Shown here: positions 9,325-19,690 of the stretch, in pieces
Position numbering within the stretch: position 1 is the first letter of the stretch
Layout of the letters: the number at the start of each line of letters is the position of its first letter
Assembly (NCBI GenBank): GCA_012934845.2
Contig: WNNJ02003786.1
Location: forward strand, 1 to 64,000
Length of the DNA stretch: 64,000 bases
From: Pomphorhynchus laevis
Taxonomy: Eukaryota > Acanthocephala > Palaeacanthocephala > Echinorhynchida > Pomphorhynchidae
Direction: 5' to 3'
Position numbers and translations under genes: made by a program
Notes under the pieces: generated by a model
Database searches by the model: none
The model's input: the letters and a program-made list of their open reading frames with translations, nothing else
Told to the model about the DNA's origin: nothing

Positions 9325-10293
9325 TGGATTGGACTACCAGACATATCGCACTGCAACAGCGTATTGAAACTCACTCGAAGTTTGGAATGTACCCTCTGTA
9401 TCATTCGTTGGACTTAACCATGCCGATGCTCCAGTTGTACTGGCATTTATACGAATCGAAGCAAGATCCCTCTCCGAGGATTGGATGATATCTTATGAAA
9501 TATGAGCCCGTCTGCTGAAATTGAAATGTCGAATGTGGCTCAGCAAATCTCGTCGATAATTCAGGAGAACATATTGTTGACAACCATCTCCAAAAAGCTC
9601 AAACATACTTTACGAGATAACGTAACCCACATTTCCTCTTTGGGTTATAAATTCCAAGTCCACCAGATATAAACGGAAGTATAAACACTACTCAATATTC
9701 CTAGCAAATCAGTCTGGTACTTAGCATATGAGATAATAAGTGCTCGAATAGCCGCGAATGAAGGCAATCAAACCAAATCTATGAGGTTTTGCAAGTTCTG
9801 AATATATAAGTATGTTGGTGTTGAAAGGCCCTTTTCAATAGAATGTAGGGCGATAATGCGTTGATTGATGCCATCTCATGAAGCTGATTAAGTAACTTCT
9901 TCTAATCGTCGAAGGTTTCTTAAACTCGTGACTTCACGTATTCGCCGATCCCATAAAGCTTCCAAGGTATTTGGCACTATCTTTATATAAACTTACGGCA
10001 TCGTCTGCAAATTGTTTTAGACTAATCTCTAGATTTACGTCGTGTGTCATAAGCGTGCATTTTGCAGGATTTACGAAGTGTCAATAATACGGGCCCAACT
10101 ACTTGACACATTCCCAAACTTTTAAGAGGTCATCGAATTTTCCCACACATGATCCATCGTCTGCATAGCAGCAGTGGGTGGCTCAAGATGCAATCTTGCT
10201 CAATCTGTCAATTTGGGGCATTGATGCAGCAGCGTAAGCAGCCATGGCCAGCGGATCTGCTTGTCTGAATCCTTCGGCAGACAATAGCAAATA

Positions 10294-10527
10294 TCATCGA
10301 ATGAGAATTGATGGTTGTTCATACGTGTTATTTAATATCGGCGATAAAGTTAGACATATATATTTCATGTTTGTTTGAGTGATTTCTCTATTAACACGAT
10401 TAAATGCCTTTCTTGTATCTAACAATCGTACACAATCGACGGCTGATTTTTCAAACTCAGTTCGGAATAAGGGACATCGATTTAGGTACCTCATCGTTGT
10501 CCCGCGCGTAGCTGCAAACTCCCACAC
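10294..10527 (-). pseudogene. RT motif A region of the YADDG retroelement
   Basis: The product contains DCVRLLDTRKAFNRVNREI, with the motif A aspartate (LD) and the N-x-x-N-R-x-I helix, then PILNNTYEQPSILI. In related elements the corresponding text is LVDAENAFNALNR...LINTYRMP. The frame closes before motif B, which continues in the next frame toward 10230. Confidence 0.6.
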
Positions 10528-11241
10528 ACTGATGTTAGATCATCTTTGATGCGTGAAAGAAAGCACGACCAGTTATTCTCCTCACTACGTCACCGATTCC
10601 AATTAGTTTCACATCAGGCATATTATTTAATTGAATCAAATGTCTTACTGTATATACCTCAGAAGAAATGGCTCAATAGATTCAGTTAATATCTTAATTG
10701 CGAATTCACATAGCTTGTCGACTAGAAGCTAAGATATATTACCAAATGATGTGAGAAAATGTTTCCAACAATCATAGTTTATCCTAGAAGGACCCGCAGA
10801 TCCGCGTGCTCGTTTTGCTGCTGTTATAACTTCCTCTGGCGTCAAATAATAAAATCATGAGGCATGATGTTCCACCCATCAATCCAACCTATACCTAAGC
10901 AACATGTTGTCAGAAGCCAACTTGTTAATAGGACGAAGCTCCCATAGCTTCTGAAGCAAGGTAATATCATTAAGAAGGTAGCATGAAGCAAGGTAATATC
11001 ATTAATTTCCGTTCCCAATGACAATATTCCACCACCAGACCGTTGTTTTAATACTCGCGGTTTTGGTTATTTTTACAGATTTAATAAGGCTGACAGTCTT
11101 CTTTATATTTAATGTGTACTTATTTCCGTATTTTCAACTTCACTTACCCGACACTTTTGTAAAAATTGGTCTTCTACTAGTAACTCATTAAATTCCCCAT
11201 CTCCAAAGTAGTATACTCCGTTTCAGGGTTTTCTTAGTTAA

Positions 11242-11980
11242 GTTAACTTTCCGTGTCGGATCTCTGCAAAAGAATTCGACATGGCACGGTGGCTCTTTTG
11301 AAAGAACCATGTCGATCTGTTTTTGTTTTGTAAGTTTTATATATCTATATATACTTTCGATTGTAATACATACTTGTTTTGCTTAGTGTATTATTATTTT
11401 GTTCTTTGAACTTACAGATAGGTAGATGTTATTTCCTGAAATGGTATAAAAATGCACAAAGTTTAACAGCTACTGAAACAATTCCTGGTGATGAACAAAG
11501 TTGTGTTCGAAAATTTGATTAATCCCTTTTTTGAATAGGCTGAAAATATAATTTGGATTGTCCATCTGTTTTTTATACAATTTTTAGGACAATGAGCATC
11601 TTCGATACGATACTCATTAGATTGTAAATAAGGAGAAGATACATTATTATTTATTAAACAATTTTGGTCCAATATTTCGTTGGCACGTGAGCACACCATT
11701 ATCAAAGATAATTGAATTGTATAATTTTATATCTCAAAAATGCATTAATGTATTTATAAAGAGAGTGGGACCATTCCATTAACAGTAACACGTATGAAAA
11801 TATAAATATGATAGTAAAAATAGTCATATGATAATAGTAACACATATAGTAACACAACAGTAGTATTGTTGTGTCAATTGATGCGCAGTTACCATAAGTT
11901 GTTCTGATACTTAAAACACAGGCTCTAAAGATGTTCTGACATACTTGTGCCGTCTGCCAGTCTTCCTCTGCATCCACCAG
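11242..11980 (-). repeat. Right arm of the large inverted repeat
   Basis: Reverse complement of 6373-7108, with only scattered differences and a few single-base indels, for example in the small open frame near 11463-11705. The arm is followed outside by a GATGACGAAACGG block (about 12015) related to the terminal GTTTCG motif of the element at 381. The two arms with the intervening DNA make a unit of about 5.6 kb. Confidence 0.8.
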
Positions 11981-12099
11981 TGGGAGATATCTGGCACTGA
12001 TAAGTCATTGTGATGACGAAACGGTATCTAATACTGATATCGTCGTTCTTTCGCGTATGTCTTAAAAGATTGCTAACTCAAAATGTCTATAGAATTTCT

Positions 12100-12960
12100 A
12101 CAAAAATAAAAAAATTGAGATTTAAAACTATACAATTGAATAATCCTTAATAATGATGTGCCCACGTATTACCGAAATATTGGATCAAAATTGTTTAGTA
12201 AATAATAATATATCTTATTTACAATCAAATAACCATCGGAGACAATACATATAACATAATATCCAGTAAAAAGTTATGATAACTCTACGTGACTTATAAA
12301 ATACAACAAGAATTACAAATTTGTGAATTACTAATTGTTTTTGTTTTGTTGGCTTTTATGTTTTTAATATTTATGTTTTTATATATTCTTTTTATATTTA
12401 TTATTGTAATATATAATCGTTTCTGATCAGTGTAATTTTGTTTTTATTTTGTTCTTTGAACTAAGCGATGTGTAGCTCTTATTTACTGAAATAATAAAAA
12501 ATGCAGAAAGTTTTACAGCTAATGATCAGATGATGGGCACAGTTGTGTTTGAAAATTTGAATAAACCTATTTCGATTTTGCTACAATAAAAATTTTGATT
12601 GCTCAGCTGTTTTTTTAATTACTTATGATAACATAAATCCTGTCTTTAAATCAAATGTTAAATGATCTTCATCTTCTAATTTCTCTAATTTTTTTATTAA
12701 TTTCTCTTAGTGTAATTTGAAATTTTTCATTTTTATTGCTTTCAATGAAGATGAAAGCAATAAAATATTGTGCTTTTCCATCTTTATAACCACCAAAATA
12801 TTGAATCAAAATTGTTTAATAAATAATAATGTATTTCCTTATTTACAATCTAATGACTATTGTATCGAACATGCTTATTGTCCTAAAAATTGTATAAAAA
12901 ACAGATTGACAATCCAAATTTTATTTTTAGCAAAACCAAATATATGTATTCAAATTTTAA
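12100..12960. repeat. Diverged, rearranged copies of the inverted-repeat arm
   Basis: 12120-12240 and 12770-12940 (plus) and 12340-12620 (minus) repeat the same blocks as the 6373/11242 arms: ATTGTTTAATAAATAATAATG, GTTCTTTGAACTAAGCGATG and TTGTGTTTGAAAATTTGA. Their order and orientation are shuffled and divergence is higher. They look like older members of the same repeat family next to the right arm. Confidence 0.55.
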
Positions 12961-13025
12961 TAATAAAGATTTTATTAATACAAAACAAATAATATATAAA
13001 CGAGTTCAGTCAAACAGAAATCAGT

Positions 13026-13660
13026 TTATCTTATTATATTCAATCTGCAACAGTCTTCCGTTCCATTTCCGGCTTCAAATCCATAGGGATCTGAACCTCC
13101 CAACAAATCCAACACGCCGCCTTCCGATTGAACCACTCGGGGTCTTTCACCCCCCCCCCGAAGAGACCAATCAGCACGGACTATGTTGAGTAAACGCGAG
13201 ACGAGGAGCTTAAGAAACCTTAGTTGTTGCTTTGGGGGACGTTCTCTCGAAAAGAATACTAATTCCGAGATAGCCCAGGTGCCCCAAAGGCGCACCTGGT
13301 TTATCCCTTTCTATCACAGATGCTGGGCCCGTTTTAGAGCCAACCTAGTTCTCTTCAGGATACGTTTAGTCTATCCAGGTCAGCTTTCGCCGACCAGTTT
13401 ACCGAAACGGTAAACCCCAAGTATTTTATTCGGCTTGTGAAGGTGGGTAGTGGTTCGGAGGCAAAAATGGAGGAGAGCGCAGAGAGTGCTAATCTCTTTA
13501 GTTTTTTCTTGGTCGCAGGGGAGCCATGAAAGACGATCACCTGCGATTTAGCAGAGTTTAAAACAAGGTTGGACTTAGGCAAGTGGTCTTTTAATCTTAA
13601 AAGAAGCGACTGAAGACAATACATTACTATAATGTACATTATAGTAAAAATTATGATCAC
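13026..13660 (-). pseudogene. LINE ORF2 thumb and C-terminal part (copy 2)
   Basis: The minus-strand frame 13660-13355 encodes LLLRLKDHLPKSNLVLNSAK, SQVIVFHGSPATKKKLK and IKYLGFTVSVNWSAKADLDR. This is the standard post-catalytic 'LN..KS..I.F' and 'YLG...S..WS...L' arrangement of I-type RTs. Frames continuing to 13026 match the fragment at 24345-24593 (GNLGISVLNRTSPEQILRFM against APGLSRN...PKQQLRFLKL). The N-terminal 16 codons of the frame are from inserted AT-rich DNA, not the LINE. Confidence 0.65.
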
Positions 13661-15535
13661 TATGCATATGCACTGGCTAACTAGTAAACGACAAACTGGA
13701 TAATATAGGACACGCAGGTTATATGATTTGTATTTATAAAAGAGTAAGAAAAGTTGGTTTGAGTTTGTGCAGTTAATTAATTGAGTATTTCTGTATATTA
13801 TAATATAATAGCTGATATAATAGTCTACAATAATAATTTGATCAAGGAATGTATCGAAAATCGGTTTGGATTATTATTTCGTAGTATTATTATTTCGGAT
13901 TATTATTTTATATAAATGCGTTACAAATGAGATTGATTCTAATTCGTAAAATTGATAGCAACACTTATTTAAAAATTATTTTTATTAATAAAGTAATTAT
14001 ATTCTAGAGAAGAATTAAATAAATTTATATTTTTATTTATCATTTATAAAAATGATTTGTATTAATAATTATGATTTTTAATAATTATTAAAACTGGATC
14101 CAAGTAAAGAGAAACTTGTTTGTTGGTATTTCGCTAACTACCGTTAACATCTTTTGAAAATTACAATGTTTTTTAATGTACATGCCTTTATAAAAAATAA
14201 AATCGATTATTTATAAACATTATTTAAAAACATTATTTATTTGTTGCTATTATTATCATTGGATAATACATTATTTATTTGTTTGTTGATCGATTATCTA
14301 TAAACATTATTTAAAAACATTATTTATCTGTAACATATTTACATTGGATAATACATATTTTAAAAAATTATTTTGAATTGTATTTGTCTGTAATTGACTC
14401 CATCATTAAGTCTCAATAAATAAGTTTAATCCTGATAAAATACTCTTTCTGTCTTGTAACTTCGATGATTTGCATATATCCTTCTAATAAATAACGAAAA
14501 TTGTTTCTAATAAAATATATTTTAGATAAATAAAGTTGGATCAGTGATACAACTTAAAATTTGAATTACGTATTATTAATTATTCTCATGACATAATTAT
14601 AAATGTTTGAATTACTTTCTGAGATTATTTAAAAATTGGTTATTATAACATAGATATGTATATCCTTAACTTAGATTGATTAATAGATAACTTAGATAGG
14701 TCTTAACTTAGATAGATAAATCATTAAGATTTATTCTAGCAAAGATAGTATATCCTTAACTGACTTTACTTTTATATAAAAAAAAGTAAAAAATTTTTTT
14801 TTACTTTGAAATAATATGTATAATTATGTATATGATGTAAATATAATCTTAACAAAACCTTTTCACAAATGGTATAACAGAAATAATACGTATAATAATG
14901 TATATGATGTAAATATAATCTTAACAAAACCTTTTCACAAATGGTATAACAGAAATAATATGTATAATTATGTATATGATGTAAATATAATCTTAACAAA
15001 ACCTTTTCACAAATGGTATAACAGAAATAATATGTATAATAATGTATATGATGTAAATATAATCTTAACAAAACCTTTTCACAAATGGTATAACAGAAAT
15101 AATACGTATAATAATGTATATGATGTAAATATAATCTTAACAAAACCTTTTCACAAATGGTATAACAGAAATAATACGTATAATAATGTATATGATGTAA
15201 ATATAATCTTAACAAAACCTTTTCACAAATGGTATAACAGAAATAATATGTATAATAATGTATATGATGTAAATATAATCTTAACAAAACCTTTTCACAA
15301 ATGGTATAACAGAAATAATACGTATAATAATGTATATGATGTAAATATAATCTTAACAAAACCTTTTCACAAATGGTATAACAGAAATAATACGTATAAT
15401 ATGTAAATGTCTATATTTGCCAATGCATTATATATAAAAGCATGTTATATTCGTGTCGTCTTAATTTTTATATTTTTATGTAAATAAAAATATAGCCTAT
15501 ATATTAAAACATATATCCTATATATAAAAACATAC
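13640..15535. other. AT-rich insertion within the LINE
   Basis: About 1.9 kb separates the RT palm (ending near 15535 on the minus strand) from the thumb (resuming near 13640). It is AT-rich and contains a partial foldback copy (about 14085-14180), a duplicated block of about 90 bases (CGATTATTTATAAACATTAT near 14203 and again near 14290), a degenerate TTAACTTAGATAGAT run (14640-14760) and the 72-bp satellite. The sequence TATTGTC occurs on both sides of the gap and could be a target duplication, but it is short. No gene is seen. Confidence 0.5.
14809..15409. repeat. 72-bp tandem satellite, 8.3 units
   Basis: Eight consecutive 72-base units (14809-15384) plus a partial ninth. Each runs AAATAATAYGTATAATWATG ... 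AACAAAACCTTTTCAC ... GGTATAACAG. Units differ essentially at two positions (ATG/ACG near the start, TTA/TAA shortly after), so the array expanded or was homogenised recently. Because 72 is a multiple of three and the unit lacks stops in one frame on each strand, the array looks like a 24-residue repeat protein on both strands (plus VYDVNIILTKPFHKWYNR). That is a by-product of the period; there is no other sign of coding. Confidence 0.9.
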
Positions 15536-16083
15536 AAGGATAAGAATAGGACAATAACAGTGTCCTGCTAAGCAGCACAACTTTAAGCTTGTTATGCATG
15601 TTTAAATCAAGATAGGAGAAAGAGGCGATACTTGGGGCACACCCGTAATAGGGTAAACTGACGTGCATCAGGGTCGTCTTCATAATAGAATCGCTTGGTG
15701 TACAGCAGTATCTCCACCCTGTTAACAATTCTCGCAGGCAACCCGAGGGACCTTAGAGAAGAGATAACAAAAGGAATGGAGATGCGGTCAAATGCAGCAG
15801 AAAAATCAAGGAAAACAGCCACAGCAAGTTGATGACTATTATCTTGACAGAACTGATGCACTTCACCTACTGCTGAATGGACCAAGCGACCTTTGACGAA
15901 CCCATGGAAACTTGGTGGGATTAAATTTCGCCTACTTAAATGATCGCGGATTCTACGCGCGAACGCTTTTTCGTAGATCAATACGAGGGAATTTGGAATC
16001 GATATGGGCCGCAGGTCTTTAGGACATGAGACAGGATTTTTCTTAGGTAGAAATATACGTCTACTAATGTTGATGCCGGCCAC
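15504..16083 (-). pseudogene. LINE ORF2 RT fingers/palm (copy 2)
   Basis: 16083-15607 reads RRIFLPKKNPVSCPKDLRPI, SIPNSLVLIYEKAFARRI, HGFVKGRLVHSAVGEVHQF and motif A as AVAVFLDFSAAFDRISIPFV. A change of frame near 15650 brings YGCAPSIASFSYL, a degraded motif B (normally G.PQG....P.LF), and LNMHNKLKVVLLSR. The FLDFSAAFD motif is intact. Motif C (YADD) is not present before the AT-rich interruption. Confidence 0.7.
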
Positions 16084-16269
16084 ATCAGATGGGGCGCTAA
16101 TAGCATTGTTACGGCCACTTTTCTTCTTCGATCGGCTGTATAAAGCTGACAGACAAGAGAAGAGAGTGAAGCGACGGATTTGAAGGTGCCCGGAAGAGGT
16201 CCCCAGGAGTTAAGAATTTCTGTGACAGATAGATCTCTACTCGTAAAGTCTCCCCTTGTTTGGTTGAGG

Positions 16270-17390
16270 TTATTGAGTGGCTCCATAATTATGTAGGGAC
16301 AGTGACTCCTCCAAAACTTTATCAAGACCTATTTTTCCAATCCAACCCAATGCTATATCCCTCCAACAGACAAACTCATCCTTCTTGAATATCTTCCAAA
16401 ATAAAGACTGGGCTGGATTAATGGAAGTAATGCTTGCTTTATCCTTACCCAGTTGGAAACTATATCTAGTGCTCCAATATTCTTTTGAGAGAACTAGTCT
16501 GGCAAAAGCAGAGAAATTGGGAAGACGGGGCATATACGCAAGGGTCTTGAGTTTTGTTGGAGTGGGACTGTAAATACGACCTTTATAGGTAGTCAACGCT
16601 TGCGAAGAGAGGTAGGAATTAAATTTGAATAGACTCTCAGTACCAATTTGGAGGAAGCGTTGGATAGCTGCCTGAATGAAAGCCACTCTGATCGGATCAA
16701 AGTAGAATCTCCTTCGAAGCAGCGTATCATCTTCTATCCGCCAACGAATCAAGTCATTAGAGGTGGTCGGATGTTTTCGCGACTGCTTCGTACAGTGAGG
16801 TATCAACAACCACCCCTCATGGATCAGTAATAAGTCGAGGAGTGAGTTCGTTGATGTGCAATGAAAGAAAGAAGAAAGTGGTTTGTAAATTAGATAACCG
16901 TTCCTGGCTCTGCGGAGTGCTGCATTTATCCAACGACCACTTCTGTCGTTGAAGTCACCAAGTACCATGTCATAGCCGCTATCAATAATCCTATCCAGGA
17001 GGTCACGGTTCTTTTGAATCTTACCGGGACGGATGTAGACATAGGCTAGACTTAGGTGTTTACCGTTCTTAAAGTGTGAAATAACTAAACAAGACAGCAC
17101 TGGACAAGAATAGTTTAGCAGGAGTAGGATCTTAGGGACGATTTAACTAAGGTAAGAAGACCTTGAGACGAAGAAGAGTGAGGTGGGGTCATGTACGAAG
17201 TATAGTGGGAATAAATGTGCTTAGGGATAAATCGAGTAATGTCCTGGGGGAGACGGATAGACCGCATTTCCTGAAAGACTATGACATCTGCATTTCTACT
17301 GGATAGAAATCTAAGGGCAGAAGCGCCTCCCGAATTCCATTGAAGGATATTCAGTGAAAAAGGCTCGCGAATACTCTGCATTGCCTTAGA
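16270..17390 (-). pseudogene. LINE ORF2 endonuclease and linker (copy 2)
   Basis: Two frames. 17381-17115 starts MQSIREPFSLNILQWNSGGA with VIVFQEMRSI. 17100-16270 continues ISHFKNGKHLSLAYVYIRPG, YDMVLGDFNDRSGRWINAAL, LLDLLLIHEGWLLIPHCTKQ and HPTTSNDLIRWRIEDDTLLR. The GDFN motif is intact here, unlike in copy 1, and TSNDL replaces the usual SDH. The linker matches 2773-3153 closely. The two frames are joined by a frameshift at about 17105. Confidence 0.75.
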
Positions 17391-17399
17391 TTAGCTGGG

Positions 17400-18570
17400 A
17401 GGAATTGCCTCGACCTAGACAGAGCTAGGGGCGGAAAGGTCGCCCTTTCCACCACAAGCCCCTACTAGGGAATACACTTGCCCACGGGCATTATCTTTAT
17501 TTCCCATAAGTGCAACGGCAGCATTTTCGGCCTTAGATTTTAACATTTTCCCGATCTTCAAGGAGGAACTCTGTGTGAAGATGCTACTCTTTTCTTTGAT
17601 TCCTTCAGGACCGGAGGGTCGGCGATTACTGGAGCAATGAAAAACAAGACAAGATGTTTCTGGATCAAGTTCTCCAATTGCTTGAAGATAGCTTGTCTTG
17701 TGGAGTCGACTAACCTGATGATGTTGTTGTCAGCCATTCTACCCGCAACTGCAGCAAAAGTCACGGGGTCATCTTTTTATAGAGGTGGGAGGAGCAGTTG
17801 CGGGAACAATACAGGTTGAAGTTCACACACTTCCTGGACCACGCCGGGTGGGCTCCTCAACAATATGAACACTTGGGCTGGGAGGAACACTTCCCGCCAA
17901 CTTGCGGGCAATTCGTTAGGCCGCATATCCCACAAGATTTCTCCCTATCACATCCGGAGCCCCAGTGACCCTATTCGTAGCAAGTATTGCAGTGCGGGTA
18001 AGTTAGCTCGTCGGTACTTATGAGTTTAAACATTAGGTTATGTCCCAAAAATGTGTTACAGGCGGCTTTTGTTGTGATCTCAGCATTATCAATGGAAGAG
18101 GACGCAAAAGCTATCGGGAAAGGAAATCCGTTCTTCCCAGTCACGTACCAGAAGTTTGTTAGTCTAAATAGTCTCTTTAAAGACTCAATATCCTTCTCAT
18201 CCAGGAGGGGAAGAAGATTCAAAATTTTGATGGAAGCTTGGATAGGTTTAAATTGTATTAAAGCAAGATCCATTAATTCGTCATGGAAAAAAGTTTCATA
18301 CTCCTTCGCAAGGTCCCAGGAAACGAAGGAGATCTTGATTTCAGCTTCAAAGTAGCGTACTGAGTGGAATAGGACTATATTATTATATTTTTCAGTAAAC
18401 TTCCGCAGTTAAATAGCTTATGGCGCTCTATTGGCGCTGATAGCTTAATAACCGCCAGATTTTTTAATTTGGGTATTGGAGGAAGTTCCCCAATTACCTC
18501 CTTTACAGTAGATGGTAACAAACCACTTACCTCATTTGATATTGTAGACGAAGTTACCTGCATTTTGTTT
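17400..18570 (-). pseudogene. LINE ORF1 (copy 2)
   Basis: 18563-18375 gives MQVTSSTISNEVSGLLPST and ELPPIPKLKNLAVIKLSAPI. 18273-17971 gives LKRLFRLTNFWYVTGKNGFP, FPIAFASSSIDNAEITTKA and ISTDELTYPHCNTCYE. After one stop the knuckles follow: CNTCYE-GHWGSGC, CGICGLTNCPQVGGKC and CSYC-GAHPAWSRKC (about 18000-17830). This is a gag-like ORF1 with three knuckles. Several stops lie between the parts. The stretch 17830-17400 is the ORF1 tail and inter-ORF linker. Confidence 0.65.
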
Positions 18571-18599
18571 GAGTTTATACGATATTCTCCGATGAAAAA

Positions 18600-19680
18600 A
18601 TATTGTTTAATTGAAATTCCATATTAAAAAGGGTTATATCGTGTGAAACAAACATCTGCATGAAATGTTATCGCGTAATGGTAAATTTGGCAGATTAGGA
18701 TTTACTTTTATAAACATACGAATCGTATTTTCGTTGAATGCATCTTCCGAATTCTACAAAAGTTTTTTAATGAATTTTAAAAACGACTCTTTGCTACAAG
18801 GCAGCGTCTTTGCTTTTATATATTATTCAGAGAGGCGTCTTACGCATAAATGGTTTTCAATATGAGTTAGTAGTGCAAATAAAAAATTTACAGCCTAACT
18901 TTCTTTTATTGATTCAGTATTTTGTATAATTTTCTTTAATTAATGCGTTAGTTCGCAAAATATTTTATTTTTAAACGATTATTCGTTTTCAGTCGCTTTT
19001 AACTTCGACAAGTTTCTTTTAACTTTGTCAAAATAGGGAGATAAAAGGAAAATGTAACGCTCACATGCAAAAAATACATTTCCTATATTCTTAAATATTT
19101 TAAAACTTAAAATGTTTAACTAATTTAATATTTAAAAATTTCAAGTATTTCAAGATTTTCCTTTGAAATTATAAATTTACACCAACTTAAACAAGTTCGT
19201 TATAATGTATTCTTATTTGGCCTTTGGCGATTCACGACCAACAATTTATCAACCAATACGCAGCTATACGCAGTCAATGAATATCGAACTGTCTCTATCG
19301 AATGTTTTCATTTTCTACCGGTTGAGGAATACTTTGCTTCATTAAATTTAGACGTTGATTATATAAATCCTACTCGATCTACATAATCCAGGTTTTCCGA
19401 TATTTAGGTTTTCGGTATATTCAATACAGTTGATGTAGGTAGCTAGATGTCGGTAGATTTGCACTTGTGAAATCATTTCTAATTTGAAATTAAATCAGCG
19501 TTGTTAGGGGAATGTTTTACCTTCAATTTAAAAGCCTACGAATTTTTGCAATTAATTCCTATTATCAAACTAATTATCGACAACCATCGACAACTATCGA
19601 CGACATCCGCTTGCTACTACTAACGCGAACTACTTACAATTAACTACTTACAATTATTTAAAAATCGTAAACTATTGCAA
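18600..19680. other. AT-rich spacer between two LINEs
   Basis: No gene is recognised. A 66-codon plus frame (18665-18865) has no recognisable motif. The block 19478-19545 (GGTAAAACATTCCCC on the minus strand) recurs at 25418-25495 in the other orientation, so part of this spacer is a dispersed repeat. The rest is poly(A/T)-rich. Confidence 0.4.
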
Positions 19681-19690
19681 CCTACAGTTA

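Larger units (their letters stand above)
9130..10860 (-). mobile_element. Retroelement fragment with YADDG-type RT and HALSCP zinc region
   Basis: Read on the minus strand, the order is: TPEEVITAAKRARGSAGPS (about 10840), motif A as LDTRKAFNRVNREI (10294-10527), NNTYEQPSI, motif B as EGFRQADPLAMAAYAA (about 10270), motif C as CCYADDGSCVGKFDDLLKVW (about 10170), KYLGSFMGSANT (about 9950), then QYAVAVRYVW and CPCGPGFDITHALSCPTGGF (9324-9142). This set (DPLAMA, YADDG, a GP.YGYF-like tract and a CG...HALSC..GGF zinc cluster) marks a group of metazoan retroelements distinct from the WYLDDG element at 3949. It is riddled with stops and frameshifts. It lies wholly inside the 6373-11980 inverted repeat. 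Confidence 0.7.
13020..18570 (-). mobile_element. I/R1-like LINE, copy 2, interrupted
   Basis: The most complete copy of the family seen at 860-3290, on the minus strand. The order is ORF1 N-terminal part (18563-18375), ORF1 middle (18273-17971), three zinc knuckles (about 18000-17830), linker, ORF2 endonuclease (17381-16270), RT fingers/palm (16083-15540), a 1.9-kb interruption, then RT thumb (13660-13355) and C-terminal part (13295-13026). Stops and frameshifts occur in both ORFs. The interruption removes or displaces the YADD region. A homopolymer of about ten C residues lies near 13150. Confidence 0.75.

Noticed and set aside
6373-11980. Large inverted-repeat unit as a capsid-bearing DNA element (Polinton-like)
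   Set aside because: No polymerase B, integrase, packaging ATPase, protease or capsid-like frame is present. The interior is LINE-type debris and foldbacks.
14772-15359. Long minus-strand open frame of 195 codons (repeat of LLRLYLHHIHYYTYYFCYTICE)
   Set aside because: It lies entirely on the 72-bp satellite; the opposite strand is equally open. The period of 72 keeps frames open by arithmetic, and there is no start context, domain or non-repeat coding sequence.
14816-15406. Long plus-strand open frame of 196 codons over the same satellite
   Set aside because: Same reason; it is a translation of the tandem array.
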